A stretch of DNA of 64,000 bases from Nyssa sinensis (GCA_008638375.1 CM018032.1:59649382-59713381); one strand, 5' to 3'. Positions 23,306 through 37,313 are shown, counted from the stretch's first letter. Numbers and translations are program-made. The notes: generated from the letters alone by a model not told the origin.

Positions 23306-24744
23306 ATCACATATACAATAGATACATGTAATATATGCATCAATCAATTCACGATCGTAAACCAACATTCCTCATCCAAATATGAAATCAATTCTCTCAT
23401 AATTACATCTAAGGACAAAATGGGTAGTTATTAATTCCTTTATAATTTCTTTTCATTTCTTTCTACAGGTCAAACAGGGGTTAAAAGGCCTACCCTCTCT
23501 TGTTTTTTTTTTTGTCTTATTCTTTTTCTTTTCTACCAATTCATTTGCGGGTAAGAAATCATATCCCATTTTACTGGTAATGCTATATATGTTCTAAATT
23601 TTTGTATCAAATTCTTTAATACAAATAATATAATAACAATATAATTGATAAAATATTTATACTATAATTAAAACAGCAACAATAATCTAATAACACATCA
23701 TTTAATATGTAAGATTTAGTACCAAAATTCCGGACAAAGAATATTTCTAGATATGTATATTTTCATTAAATAATTTGTCAACTAGATGACTTGTAAAATA
23801 TTTATATTATATCTAAAACAACACCAATAATTTAATGACACATCATTAGATATTTAAAATTTGGTACCAAAATTCCGGATAGAGAATATTTCTAGATATT
23901 TATATTTTCTTTTAATAACTGTGACATTTGTCACTAAAGTATTCACTTTCTTTGCTGCTATATTAAATATTAATTTGCGTCCCCTCTCTCAATAATTTTT
24001 TAGATAAATAATACCAAATTGTTGTCGGTGAGATTATGAATGATAGATAAAAACGACAAAAAAAAAAACATTAAACTAGGAAATTGCATCAAAATATTAT
24101 CCAAAAAGTAAGAAATCACCACCCTACTTAATTTTTTAAACTTGAAAAACAAATTTTTTTGGGTAAATTTTATTCTTTTTGCACAACCATCCTACTTAAT
24201 TTTTTAAACAATAAGTTGACATGTGAGTTGGGATATAAGAGCTAGGAAGGACAAGTATTGAAACTTTAGCATTAATGAAAGTGTTATGCGTGATTTTTAA
24301 TGTCTCACTTTCTAGCATTTGAATACCTAAATTTAAGATGCATCTGACTATTACAAAAAAAAAAAAATAATTTAGTTTAATGAAGTGTAAATTGGTTTAG
24401 GATATCTTTGACTGAGTCATAAAAAAAGATTTAAATTTAAAGTCCAAAATATGACAAACACGGAGAAAAGTCCTTTTATGTATGAGGTGGCGGTGATTCA
24501 AAATATACACCAAAAAAAATGAATTATACATGTAAAAGGAAAGAATGGAAGAGTCCAAGACATGAAAGACGTGCACAAATAATAACTTAGGAGGTTAAAA
24601 TCTATTATAACTGGTCTCACATAATACTTAAACTTGCTTAGACATTCTCACTAAACTTTTTCTCCTTACCAATACTCAAGGAGATTTCAAAAAAAAAAAA
24701 ACTTAAATTCTATAGTAAACAAAGGCAAATCCATTGCTTACAAA
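22221..24744. other. Intergenic region
   Basis: AT-rich DNA with no gene seen. A sequence at about 22540-22770 with higher GC has no recognisable coding content. It includes a (TA)n tract at 23272-23302. Confidence 0.5.
23272..23302. repeat. (TA)n microsatellite
   Basis: Uninterrupted alternating TA tract. Confidence 0.85.
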
Positions 24745-26830
24745 TTACAAATGCCCTATTATTTGTACTAGAGATGTGTAAGTGCCAATGATTGCAGTTG
24801 ATATACCCAGTAAAGTAATGCCGCCTATAACCACCAGTTCAAATCCAAGTCTCTGATACGTTCCAGAAATCTTCAAGTAGCACAAGCATGGCAGCAAAAT
24901 TGATGCTGTGACACTTAGAAAGGCTCCAACAAGTGACATGAGATACCCAAAAAATGGGACAGCTAGGGCTACAATGACTGAGCTGATTACCAAAGTGGTC
25001 CTGACCAAGAGACCAAGTGGTCCCTTATTGTAGCAACTTTGGAGCCTATTTTCAATAGCATTTACAATTGGTGTCACCATCAATGCATATTTGGATATGG
25101 GATTGATAAGAGTAGTGTATATTGCCAGTCTTGAGCTGAACTTTTCAGTTGGAAGATTTAAGGTTATCTGTGACTCTACCTTTGAACCAAACATTAGGTA
25201 CCCAAAAACTGCCATTGATGCATAAGTTATGGTGCAGAAGAGAAAGCAAACGAACAAAACCTGCAATGGCAAACAGCAAAGTGAAAGCCGGTAAGTTAAT
25301 CAATTCAACCACTATGGTAACTAGTTCAAGGGATAATTATAGTGATCTCTAGCATGATATCTGATAGTTATTTGAATTTATGATATTTGATATATCGAGA
25401 AACGAATGTTTACAAAAAGTATGAATTTATTATTTTATCCTTAGGAATAAATATACTGCTCTTTTCTATGATATATAATAATTACAATGACTTTTTTAGT
25501 GATATTTGAAAAGATAAAGGAGGTCAATATAATATACAAAGATATTTAGTCCTATAAGTTTTTTTTCGTTTAAACCCTAACAACGTCATTGGTGAGGGAA
25601 TCTGTATATTGTTAGCATAATAGAAGAAAAAGCAGTGTAATTTTTGAAAATACATGAGATATCATTATAAGGATAGATCGGTGTAATTATCCGAATAAGT
25701 TAGGATAGATCATTGTAATTATCCCTTAATTCAATTCAAAAGAAATTGCTTTGGTCCTTGCCATAGAGAATTGATGCTTCTTTCTCATAGAAGTGTAGAG
25801 AGTGGGGAAAACAGGATGAGCACAATAACAAAAGGCATATAAGCTAACGGTGGTAGGGACTCCATTCCAATTCAGAAGCTCTCCCTTTTCCTTGAATCCA
25901 ATGCCATCAAATGCACCAGCCCACAAAATCGAGCCGAGGATGATAACAGAAGCTAGAACTCCACTGGCAGAGATATAAGGAAGAATGCCCATGTTGTTTA
26001 ACCAAACTGTAGGCGTTATAACAAGGCCAACCATTATAATGAAGCATTGTTTTCCACCAATTTGCAGACCAGCAATTTCAAATCCCATGTCTGGCAATAA
26101 ATTATTGAGATTATCTCCTTCCAGAATCAGGAAACCTGTTGCAACTAAGTAGAGCTCTAAGTTCATGAAAACTGATATCAACAATCTGCCTTTGCTCCCA
26201 AATGCCCTCTCACCAATGTCAGGATAAGTTCTGATATTTGGATCCACATCCATGCATCTTTTGATCAGTAAGCCTGTGTAAAAGGCTGAAATGGCAATGA
26301 CAAAGAGAAGTATCAAGCTCAACCACCCTCCTGATGCTAGTGCGAAAGGAATTGACAGTATCCCGGCTCCTGACAAACCAAAGGAGAAGAATTTAGTTTT
26401 CAGTTTAGTCTGTGGTTCAAAGCACTGTTGAAAAATGGTTAGTTTAACGCACAAGACTCTCATCATATGTAGGCAGTCTTAGTGCTCATTTGGTTGAACG
26501 TTCTAAAGTGATAAATAAATTATAATACGCATGATAAATGAATCATAATACAAGTGAAAGTATTTTTGGAAGAACGAAGACAATCTGTTACATTATACGC
26601 CAGTCTCATTTAAAAATGTCTTGAATAGGAAACAATCTTTCAAAAAAAAAGAAAGAAGAAGAACCTGACAAAGCGTTGAGTCCATTGAAACAGGTCTTGG
26701 AAAAAGAGGTGGTGCCTGCACTGTCATGCAGCTCATGACTAATTGAGTCAACTGGCTTGGCTTCTTCACCATTGTCAAGTATGAGTGGCATGGCAATAGA
26801 ATGTCCATCATCATGTGGTTTGGCCTCCAT
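24745..26830 (-). CDS. AVT1-type vacuolar amino-acid transporter (three exons)
   Basis: Exon 1 is 26830-26665 (donor CAG|GTTCTT). Exon 2 is 26369-25762 (acceptor TTGTCAG). Exon 3 is 25260-24745 (acceptor TTGCAG). The phases join to about 429 aa. A short acidic hydrophilic N-terminus leads into the AAAP-family opening SFSKTCFNGLNALSGAGIL and SIPFALASGGW, followed by about ten more hydrophobic segments. Other family landmarks are PDIGERAFG, LELYLVATGFLILEGDNL, FCYCAHPVFPTLYTSM and INPISKYALM. AVT1 proteins are tonoplast symporters/antiporters that move neutral amino acids. The length is normal and the frame is intact. Intron 2 has no GT where the alignment requires it; the best donor is a GC (ATG|GCAAGG), which makes the last codon Met where relatives usually have Lys or Asn. 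Orientation opposite to the RNase cluster; no functional link is apparent. Confidence 0.9.
25330..25724. mobile_element. MITE inside AVT1 intron 2
   Basis: Inverted ends: GGGATAATTATAGTGATCTC at left, and GGGATAATTACAATGATCTA when the right end is read on the other strand. It fills most of the 501-bp intron. I cannot see a clean target duplication, so the superfamily is open. Confidence 0.6.
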
Positions 26831-27031
26831 CGTAGAAAGAAATTAAGATGCAGAGGGTTTCTGAGACTGGTGTGCTAGGCTTTCCCAAATGTTAAGAGGC
26901 GAGTGTGAGCTTTATAATGAACTTGGACTGTGCAGCTTTTTGTCCTTTCTTCTTCATGGCACGTTTTCAAGTGTTAAAAAGAGAACACAAACGCAACTTC
27001 TCAATTGGAATTCATTACACACCAAACACGT
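26831..27031. promoter_or_regulatory. Upstream region of the AVT1 gene
   Basis: Presumed leader and promoter on the minus strand, from the start codon to the edge of the 287-bp tandem duplication. No individual element is claimed. Confidence 0.3.
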
Positions 27032-27606
27032 GTTTTTTTTTTTTTTTTCTCACTTTGCATCTTTATTTTCCATGGCTGGTCAAAGGATGTGGGGGGAGGG
27101 TCTTTGTCCTAACTCGGCTCAGTTTAAGAAATACGCGGCGTTTTTGTCCCAATTCTGTTCAGTTTAAGAAAATATATTTTCAATTTCACTGCTGCCCAAG
27201 ATATTTTTATGCGTGGTTTGCCTTGTCCAATTATAATATAATTAATTATATTGTTTAAAAAATTAATAATAAAGAAAAGAAAAATTATTCTAAAATTTTA
27301 TATATATATAAATATATATATATATTTTTTTTTTTCTCACTTTGCATCTTTATTTTCCATGGCTGGTCAAGGATGTGGGGGGAGGGGTCTTTGTCCTAAC
27401 TCCGTTAAGTTTAACAAATTCGCGGCGTTTTTGTCCCAATTTCGTTCAGGTTAAGAAAATATATTTTCAATTTCATGTTACCCAAGATATTTTTATACGT
27501 GGTTCGCCTTGTTCAATTATAATATAATTAATTATATTGTTTAAAAAATTAATAATAAAGAAAAGAAAAATTATTCTAAAATTTATATATATATATATAT
27601 ATATAT
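27032..27606. repeat. 287-bp tandem duplication upstream of AVT1
   Basis: Two direct copies (about 27032-27324 and 27325-27606). Both carry TTTCTCACTTTGCATC, CATGGCTGGTCAA, GCGGCGTTTTTGTCCCAATT and an AATTAATAATAAAGAAAAG tail ending in a TA tract. They differ by point changes and a short indel. Overlapping ORFs here are repeats of each other and are not genes. Confidence 0.88.
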
Positions 27607-30368
27607 TCATTGGTAGGTTATAGTTAGGTATTATAAAATATATAAGGTTAACTTATGTATTTTTTATTATCAAGTTAATTATTAAATGTTTAATAACAAT
27701 CCAGTCGAGTGAATTCCCTTAGAAAATGTTTGGTTGACCATTAAATTGAATAATTTTATGCATTTTTACATAATATTTTAGGATATAAATTTATTAGCAT
27801 AGATCAATTCATTTGAAAATATAATTGTCATGTCAAAACTGATGTTTAATGTTATGAATTTGGTTACTTAAAAAGGATCATATAAAAAGAAATATATAAT
27901 GAGGTTTTAAAATTTGTAAATAATTTCATATGGCATAATAAAATTTTATATTAAGATATTATACAAATTCAAAATAATCTCATTTGTCAAAACAAATAAT
28001 GGTCAAGTGACATTACTTTTTCATTTTCAGAGGAAAGAGTAGGTTTCGAACTTCCATAGAGATAAGAAAATGGAGAGGTGGATTAAAGTTCATCATCAAT
28101 CCTAACGATTCGCTAGACTTTAAAAAAAAAAATAAAATAGAATCATTTAATTTAAGAGACGTCCAAACAAACTTTTAAGAATTTACATGACTTGGTTAGG
28201 CATAACATAATCTGATGCAAGCCTTGCTTACTATTATTAAGGACCTATACCAAAAGAATGTTGGTGCTCCAACTGATTTGGCAGGGTGAATTTGGAGCTG
28301 GGCTTCATAGTAGAAGTCAAAATTTTAGAATTAATATTGACCTTAAGCTTGACTTTGTTTTTTTTTTTTTTTTGGGCATGTTAATTTTGTATTATAAAAA
28401 TTATTTACAAATAATCCCAGAAAATTCATAAATATGAATTTTAAGAACGACAAGCCCGACACAATCTTTGACTGAAAAATTTAACAAAGTACCACATGAT
28501 CCACTTAATAAATTTAAAACCGTAACTCTTTTCGTAAATAAAAGTACAAAATGTCACTTCGTCACTGAATGATTGAGTGTTTGACTCATCTCTTATCCAT
28601 TGGAGCTTAAAGGTTAGACATAAACAGTGAAAGGTGTTTCAAAAACTTGGAATTCTTTTGAAGCATTAATAAAATGAATGAACATTAGACAAGGACATCT
28701 TTTTCCAGTCCCTACCTTTCAATAATTTATCTGTGAACAATGAATATGGCCGGTCTGCTTATGTACTCTGATCTTTACTCAATCCATTGCCATTTTTCCT
28801 AATTCTTCAACTATTAGCTTTCTTGTGCTACAATGGCAATGCTACAAAACCTTGAAAAAATATTTAATGGGTCCGGTATATGAGGGCTGAGTAGAAATTT
28901 TTTTTTTATATAAATAAAATTGTGATTATTTTCAAATTAGCTCATTCCAATCTTCACCCATCATTTCTCTCATTTCTTATTCCAAAATTTGGGTCCAACC
29001 CATTAACTATCTTAATTCTTAGAATTTTCATACTAAAGCTTTGTTTGGTTGCTAAGAAAATTTCTATTACCATTTATCTGATAGATTTTAAATTTTTTTG
29101 CTAAATTTTTTTTATTCTTAATCTTTATTTAATAGCTAAAAAATATATAAGAACAAGAAAAGAAAATACAAAGTTGTTATTTTTCCCTTAAGTTTTTTCC
29201 TCTATCATCTTCTTTTTGAGAAAATAAAAAAAAAAAAGTTTACATGTAAAATTTTTCTAATTTGAAAGAAAAATCCCTTAAAATGTCTTCCAAAAAAAAT
29301 TCTAGCCCCTCCTAATTTTTGTTCCTCACTCCATCCTTACTGGTATATTACTGCTTTAATGTATCAATCTAGTTATATCATGTCATGTGTATTATAACTT
29401 TTTATAATAATAAATTATAATATAGTATAACAAAATATTATTAAAAAAATACGTAATGGTGCGCACCGACCGCAGACTTTTTCATGGACCCAGCAACCGG
29501 CATTGACATGTCCCTTTCCTTAACATTTTTCTCATGAATAAAGTTATACACACAACGTGTTGGACGAAAAAAGTTCCGTGTCTCATTGATTATCTTGACT
29601 TTGGCTTAGCTTTTGGATATATCACCATCATATTTTTTAAATAAAAAAATATTTTTCTGTAATAAAGCATAATCCAGATCAAGTGGACATTATGACAATC
29701 ATAGGAATTTTTGGGCAAAATAATAATAAAGTGATATAAGACTGAAAGTATAGAGTTGCTAGGAAAATTAGGACTCAACTTTATTCTGTGTTGGGCAAGG
29801 ACAAAGTACAATTAAACATAAATTTTTGCTCTTAACTGCATCCAACAGCTTAAATAAAAATATCTTTTATATATATATATATATATATTATTTGTTGAGA
29901 AAATATATATGTAGGTGTTATTGTAAGTAGATTAATTATATTGTGTGAAAAAAAATTGCTTCTTAAAATAGTTTTAATTTTTTTTTTTTATAGGTTTTAT
30001 CCTTTAATTTATCACTTTCACATTACTTGATATATACAAAATAAAGAGTAAAAAGAAACAATTATAATCACTTTTTCTAAACACGTAAATAATATGTCAA
30101 TTGTATTTTTTAGAACTTATTTTCTAATAATTAATTTTTCAAAATCTAAAAATCCTCCAAACGGGCTCGTTAGCCCTTACTCTTATTAGTTAATGATTCA
30201 ATCGTTATATACTTACAGCAATTCAGTCACTATAAATCAAACATATTTTGAATTTCTGTTAACACTCTGTTTTAAGTAGTGTTAAATCTTGAAGTAGAGT
30301 TAAAAAAAAAAGTTATTTTTCAGTTTTGTATTATTTTTACTTATTTACTGGATTATGATTGTTTTTAA

Positions 30369-30590
30369 AATCGTCTTTCTAAAAGGCGTTTTCTATTTTT
30401 AAAAAAATTAAAATTATTTTTTCAAAAAAACGATTTCAAATTTTTTTTAAAAAAACTGTCTTTCAAAATAACGCTTTTGAAAATTTCTTAATTAAGAAAT
30501 CGTCTTTCAAAACTTTCTATAAAACGATTTCAAACATTTTTTTTTAAATCGTCTTTTAGAAAAATAATTTCACAATGACCCTAATTTAGT
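30369..30590. repeat. Short repeat cluster with alternating orientation
   Basis: The motif AATCGTCTTTC appears near 30370 and 30508 and, with changes, near 30468 and 30548. Its partner AAACGATTT, in opposite orientation, appears near 30427 and 30524. The spacing is irregular. Confidence 0.6.
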
Positions 30591-31732
30591 AAATAAGTTT
30601 ACTGTAACTTTATTCTTGAAAAAAAGTTTCAAAAGATCTCTATTTTGGTCAAAAATTTAGTTTTAAGTATCCTTTTAATTAATAAAAAAGTAAATTTTAC
30701 AATTTTCTTTTTAAAAAATAAAAATAGTATTTGATAATTATTTCTAAAATTAATTTTCCTTAATAATAATTCTTTTAAGATAATTATTAAAATTATTCGT
30801 TACTAATAAATAAATATTAAGACTACCTTGTGTTATTATTGAACCACTACAGTACATCATAACGGCATCTTGATCACCATCGCACCACGACGGCACCACC
30901 ACCACTTCCATCACACTACCATCATTGCTACCACTACACCACCATTAAAAATTAAACATTCCCAATTGAGACCTGATGTAAGACAAATTCAGTTCATGCT
31001 TATTTGTTTGAAAATTGTTCTAGTAATCTTTAATTTTCAAATGTGAGTCTAATTTAGTTGTATTCTTTTGAAAAAATACTAAAAGGTTTTTAAAATAATT
31101 TTTTCAATATAAAAAGTACATGATACATTTTTTCTATTTAAAAGATTTAAAAAAGAAATTTTTAATACAAAAAAATCTAATTGTTAACTTCCATCTTAAT
31201 TCCGTTAAAAAATATTATTGATTAGACTAAAATAACCTTCAACATTCATTTTAAAAAATACTAAATAATAGATATAACAAACTTTCCAATAAAAAAAAAA
31301 AAAAGACAATACTTTTTATATTATCTAGAGTACCTAAAAAATAAATTTTTACTTTATAAAATGTTACGATTTCTTGGGATTCAAAATTTTATTTTATTTA
31401 TTTTTAGTAATTTTTTTCTAAAATGTATCTTAAAGGCTATTTTAGTATAATTAATAATATTTTTTAACTGGTGTTAAGATGAAAGTTAAAAATTAGATTT
31501 TTTTGTATTAAATGTTTATTTTTTGGACTTTTGGATAGAAAAAATATATCATGAAATTTTGAATTAAAAGTTTTATTTTAAGGACTTTTTAGTATTTTTT
31601 TCCTATTCTTTTTGATAAATTTTCTAGTTTCTTTATAATTTTCATGTTATATTAGGATTAAGATTATTTCTTTTTCGTACATAGGGCAGGTAAAATTGTA
31701 AATAGATAATTAATTTAATTTATTATTATCAT

Positions 31733-31733
<1 letters not shown>

Positions 31734-31768
<35 letters not shown>

Positions 31769-31770
31769 TA
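31734..31770. repeat. (TA)n(CA)n microsatellite
   Basis: Dinucleotide tract. Confidence 0.85.
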
Positions 31771-31774
31771 TATA

Positions 31775-32125
31775 GGGATGTGGTCAGAAATTTTGGTTAG
31801 GATGGGAAAGTTTTTTGGCTTAATATTGGATTATAAATTTAAAAATTAAAGAAGTATAAAAATTATAATCGATTAATAATGTTTTTTATATGTAACTAAA
31901 TTCATTAAAGCAAAAAAAATATTGAAAATTCTCAACTAACCAAAAAATATTATTGATACAAAGAAACTATCCAAAAAATTGATAATGTATGAGAAAATTT
32001 AAACCTAAGGAGGGCAATATTTTTTTTAAGAAAAAATTGAAAACTATAAAAATAAAAAATTAAAAATAAAAAATAAAAAATTTGAGAGGTGGTAATTGCC
32101 CCAGCCATGGTGGCTTCGCAATGAG
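31775..32125. mobile_element. Degraded relative of the hAT MITE at 21821
   Basis: The start (TAGGGATGTGGTCAG..ATTTTGG), the A-rich middle and an AGGAGGGCAA block occur in the same order and roughly the same spacing as in the element at 21821-22212. The ends have drifted and I see no target duplication. Confidence 0.45.
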
Positions 32126-32362
32126 TTGTGGATGAATCACTTATAAAAGAGCAATTACTTGTAGTTCCAAAAATTAGATCGAGAGTTGCTTTTGTAATAA
32201 TGTATTGTTAATATATATGTGAAATATTATAGAATTTAGTTAAGGATAGACATGATAGTGGAATTTTTCAAAATCTCATTAATCTGTGTAATAGTTGAGA
32301 CTATACATGTATTACGTAAATTAATAAAATTACAGAAATTCTATATCTACAACTCTCGAAGT

Positions 32363-32684
32363 GGACCTCAACATTATAAAACTGGGACCATTGAACTAAA
32401 GTACTAAATAGTTTTTCACACGTTGCATGGTATAATAAAAGATAATATGAAGGTTCTTATCACAATTGTACACATGGGACCAAATTATTATCCATTGTGA
32501 ATTCATCATTGATGCACAAATAGCGGACCTCAACATTATAAAACTGGGACCATTGAACTAAAGTACTAAATATTTTTCACGTGTTGCATGGTATAATAAA
32601 AGACAATCTGAAGGTTCTTATCACAATTGTACACATGGGACCAAATTATTCCCCATCGTGAATTCATCATTGATGCACAAATTG
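32363..32684. repeat. 162-bp tandem duplication
   Basis: Two direct, nearly identical copies (32363-32524 and 32525-32684), both beginning GGACCTCAACATTATAAAAC and containing TTGCATGGTATAATAAAAGA. Confidence 0.92.
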
Positions 32685-35600
32685 TACATTTTAAAAATTA
32701 AAACACAAGTTGAAATTACCTCAATGTTGATAGAAAGGTATGAATTATTTAATTAGAAGTTAACAAAAAGTATATAAAAATTATAATTAGAATTTAGTAA
32801 TTTATCAAGTATTTCAAATTCTTAGTGATTAAAATATATTTATATTTCAAATCAGTTCATTACTTCAAAAGATAAGACACATGAATGCCGTACATTTTTT
32901 AAAAAGTTTTTCAAGATTTTAAAACTTAATAATTAATAAATTATAGATCTGTTCTTAATAAAATTTATATATTTAGACTCTAAAAATCGAGATTTATCAA
33001 AATTGATTCATACTGTGAATGAAATTTTGAAGAAAAAAAAGCGATCCAAAATTGTAATTTTTTGTCTCAACAAAGTGTAAAATTTCACACTTTCTCGATA
33101 AAAAATTCATCCTAGTGAAAATGTAAGATTTTATAATTTTCTAGAAGTGTAAGATTTTATAGTTTCACAAAAATTTAGAAAATTATCAACTGTATTTAGT
33201 TTTATTGAATTCTTGTCACACTGTTGGAATGTTCAAAATTGACTCTCAAAGATGTAAAAATTTGTCAAAAATATTAATATTTAAAACACGAGTGATTAAA
33301 AATACATTAGCATGCAAAAGTGAAAAATTTTAGACTATTAAAAGTAACAATATTTGATAATAAAAAAATTCAATCTAAAAAGTATATAATGGAATCTTCA
33401 ATTAATGGTAGCTCCACTTTTTATCCGTAAAAAATCCTACAAAAAAAAAAAAAAATTGAAGAAAAAGTGTCCAACCAAATCAATTCTAATAAATTCTCCA
33501 CACATGGACGGTAGGAAAGATAACAATTAAAGCTTTTATAATGAAATAAATACTTTGTATATATAAAATATACATGCCTTGTGATGAGTAATTCATTTTT
33601 AATTTTTTTTCTGTTTTGATTCAAAACAATTTGAATATTGAAGACAAAAAAAAGATAAAATCAAAGTCGTAAATTTTCAAGACATAAATAAATAATAAAT
33701 ATGTAAATATACATATAGTAAATAACAAAAAAAGGTATTAAATGTGCATATATTAATACAAATAAAATAAAATATTCTTTTACATGGTCAAAATTTCATT
33801 ATTATAAAAAAAATGCAATAAGGTTAATATTCAGACCACAGCTCCATCCAACCCAGTAACTTACCCAGGCAGGCCATGGCCCAGCCCAAGAATTGGCCCT
33901 TTTCATCTTGGGCCTCACTCACTAGGGAGGTCACCCATCCGGGGGATAAACAATAGTTACAAGAAACAGAGAAAAATTGTTTTGAAAGGGAAAATTAGTT
34001 CTGAAATTTAAGACAAAATTTTCAGAAATTTTAAGCAAATTGATTGTGTATTTGGTTTCCCAAATTTTGAGAAAAAACTCATAAATTTTTTTGAAAAAAC
34101 TCTAGAAATTTATAAGTTTCAACTTTATAAAAACTTACTTTTCATAATTATTTTTTTTATTATTTAGCTTAGTATTTTTTTCAAGGATAACACAATAATT
34201 TTCTTACAAATTTGAAGGTTATTTCTATTATTAATATATTTAGGATTGATAGTATTAAATCTTTATTAACCCCTCCTTTTGTCACTGTGGTCACTTGAAC
34301 TCTGCTCTTTCATTTAGAAAATAGTAGATAATTGCACTGACCACTTCCCGCTTGAACAACCCCTTTTGTTTTCCTTACTATTCTCCCACTTCATTTACCC
34401 ATTTTGACACAACTATGGTATGACTGTAAATGGATCATATTTAGATTATATCATGGGTGATTTCAATCTTATTTATAAGCAAAATTGTCAGATCGAATTG
34501 AATTTTGTTACGAATTTATAAATTCTTAATCTAAATCTAGATTTATTTACTATCGTATCAAATTCAATCCGATAGTAATAATAACAATAATAATATAAGT
34601 TATAATATGTAAAACTGAACATATATAAACTCATCTTATAAATTTAAAATATAATATATAAAAAGTTAATATATATGTTTTATTCGATCGGACCAGATCG
34701 TTAATGTATTAGGGTTTTTTTTATCCATATCAAATCCATTCAATTAAAGGAATTATCGAATTCAAATTCGGATCAAAATCTCAATCCATTGAAAGTCCAA
34801 AACTATGATATAAACCTTTGTGAAATGTGAAGAGTTGATTACCATTTATATCTATAAATATTTTCTGAATATAACGTGTTTTTTGTTTAAGGAAGTTGTT
34901 TCCTAGTTTTTTAAGACTAATCCACTTCATGCGTATGGGGTAGTCCGGAAATCCCATAAATTATAAGTATGGTAGATTGAACTCGAAACCTATAAATTTA
35001 CAGCACGTTTTTCAAGTCAACTCGCCCACCATCAAACTCGAATATAACATATGTGAAAAAGCAAGATTTTTGATCTCTCCTAGATTATTTGCATCTGTTC
35101 CATCACAATTTGTATAACCCTTGTTTCAACCACAGATACATTATCATCACCATTGAACCCATAAAAATAGGTTTTTTCATGACAGAAGTTAACTTCCATC
35201 TTTGTTTCTCTCTGTCATGTATTAAGAGACTCTTATCCACTCCTTTAGATAGTCCAGTGGATCAGACTAAAGTACTGCTCATTCATTGTTCAAATCTTCC
35301 AAAGTGCTAAGTAAGAGTTAAAATGGGGCTTTCTTTGCTTTAATGAGCCTGAAATTTTTACACATAAAAGTGGGTTGGGTTGGGGTCCATGGAATCTTTC
35401 TTGTGCACAAGATTAAAGCACATCCACTAAACAATCTTCATGACCATTCCCATTTGGCCTATTTGAATGCCAAGCCTCTTACTAAATAATAATTATTATT
35501 ATTAGACAAATAAACAAACAAATAAGAAAAATGTTACGAACATTCGTGAGTATTGAGAGTACTTTGCCTGAGCAACTCCATTCTTCCTCAAACATGTGGA

Positions 35601-37313
35601 GAATATCGAAATTATGTGAATATTACAAGCTTTTGAGAGAAATGAAGGTTCTCCGTTTCAACTCATAACTAAATGAAAGCTACTCATAACTCGATGAAAC
35701 TAAGTTATGCTGTAATTAATAACTTATTATTTGTTAAGTGGCATTGATCTCAATTAGGCCTGTAAACGAATTGGATAGGGGATTGAATTAGATAATCTAA
35801 ATTCGATAAATTAAAGAAAAAATGTTTGATTCTCTAATTTGATGAATTACTTATTGATTGATCTAAATTTGAATATGTCAACTACTGATCACGTGATCTA
35901 ATAAATGAAATAAAAAAAAAAAGAGTCTTAAGCACCATATAGTTTATCTAATCATGAATTCTACTGTACATATTATATTATAAAAACATATTATTTGTGT
36001 TTGTGTTTGTGTGTTTGTGCCTATTATGCATTATATATGTATCAAATCAAAATTTTAACATATCAAATCATGTAAATTCATATTATTTGGTTCGTTTAAC
36101 AAAAACTTAGATTGGATTTGAATTCGATCCGGTCATAGAACAAAAAAAACTTATATCCATTTAAATTGATTAGATTTGAATTAAATACCAATCAAAATTC
36201 GATCGATTGACAAAGCTAATCCCAGCTAATTAATTATCCATTGTTATGGATTTCGGGTTGACACTAGAGGCAAGAGCCACTTGGAGTGTGTAGGATAATT
36301 CATATTTTCTAATAATTAATTTTTAAATAATTGTATTTTGATGTGTTTTTCTAAAGAAATGACTTACCAATGGTTATAAACAATACTTTTTAAATCTAGT
36401 ATTATAGGAAATAAAAACTTCTTTCTTTCTTTCTCCTTTAATAAACTTTGCTTGGCATTGATTGGAGTCAATTGAACTCAATTTGAACATTGAGTGGCAT
36501 CACAAATCTTTCATAATTAAGGAAAAAACCACATGAATGTGAGGAGTCTCCATCAGTAATAAGACGTCTAATCTTATAGCAAATGTAACTTCACATCAAA
36601 ATGATTGATTTGTTTTAATTGGAGGGTTTTTAGGCAAACTTAACTAAGGTTTAGTTTATAGTAACAAACATCAACAAGCATTTAAAAACTGAAGAAAAAG
36701 ACAAGACACTCTACTCTTAAGTAATGAGCCCAATCTTTATTCCAGATCAAATAGGGAGCATGGTGTGGTCCAACCATCTCTCTTCAATGTTGCTGCTATT
36801 TCATTTTCTTGAGATGGTGCTATCTTTGTCTTTGAACAATCCATATCCTATTTTAGATGGGTTTCATCACTTCTTCAGTTATAAGCCAACGCTTTCTCAT
36901 TTCAAATCATTAAAGGGGAATTTGTGTCTAAATTCATTGAAGAAAACATTAGAGGACATTGATTGAAAATCTTGAAAACCCATATTACTTTGACATCATG
37001 TGTGTGTATATATATTCGTATTGACTCGAGAATTATACTTGAAATTCTTAATTTATATTTTTAGTTGAATCTCAAATATGATATGTTATTATATTGTACT
37101 TTTGAAAATCAAATTAAGTACCAGTTCAAAACTACAACGTAAATTGAAAATTTCTAAGTTTTTCTTGACTTAAACATATGTTATGATAGAGAACACCCTA
37201 CTTATATCATAATTCATTAATGTTTGAGTAAGAGAAAACATGCTAATCAGGATGGAAGCTCTAATACTATCTTCAGTTTTCCATCTTTGCTGAATGATTG
37301 GGCAAGATTTTCT
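32685..37313. other. Gene-free AT-rich region
   Basis: No gene is supported. A short, less AT-rich patch at 33830-33960 has no coding signal. Stretches at about 34415-34810 and 35758-36225 are rich in GATCGAATT-type words and begin like the common plant repeat 'CTGTAAACGA', so they are probably old MITE-like copies, but no ends can be fixed. Confidence 0.45.

Larger units (their letters stand above)
27607..32362. other. Gene-free AT-rich region
   Basis: No gene, tRNA or rRNA is supported. Contents include (TA)n near 29869-29888, a CAC-rich low-complexity stretch at 30843-30950, the cluster of short mixed-orientation repeats at 30369-30590, a (TA)n(CA)n tract at 31734-31770, and a degraded relative of the hAT MITE at about 31775-32125. 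Confidence 0.5.

Noticed and set aside
26889..27527. Four overlapping ORFs upstream of AVT1
   Set aside because: They are translations of the 287-bp tandem repeat in different frames.
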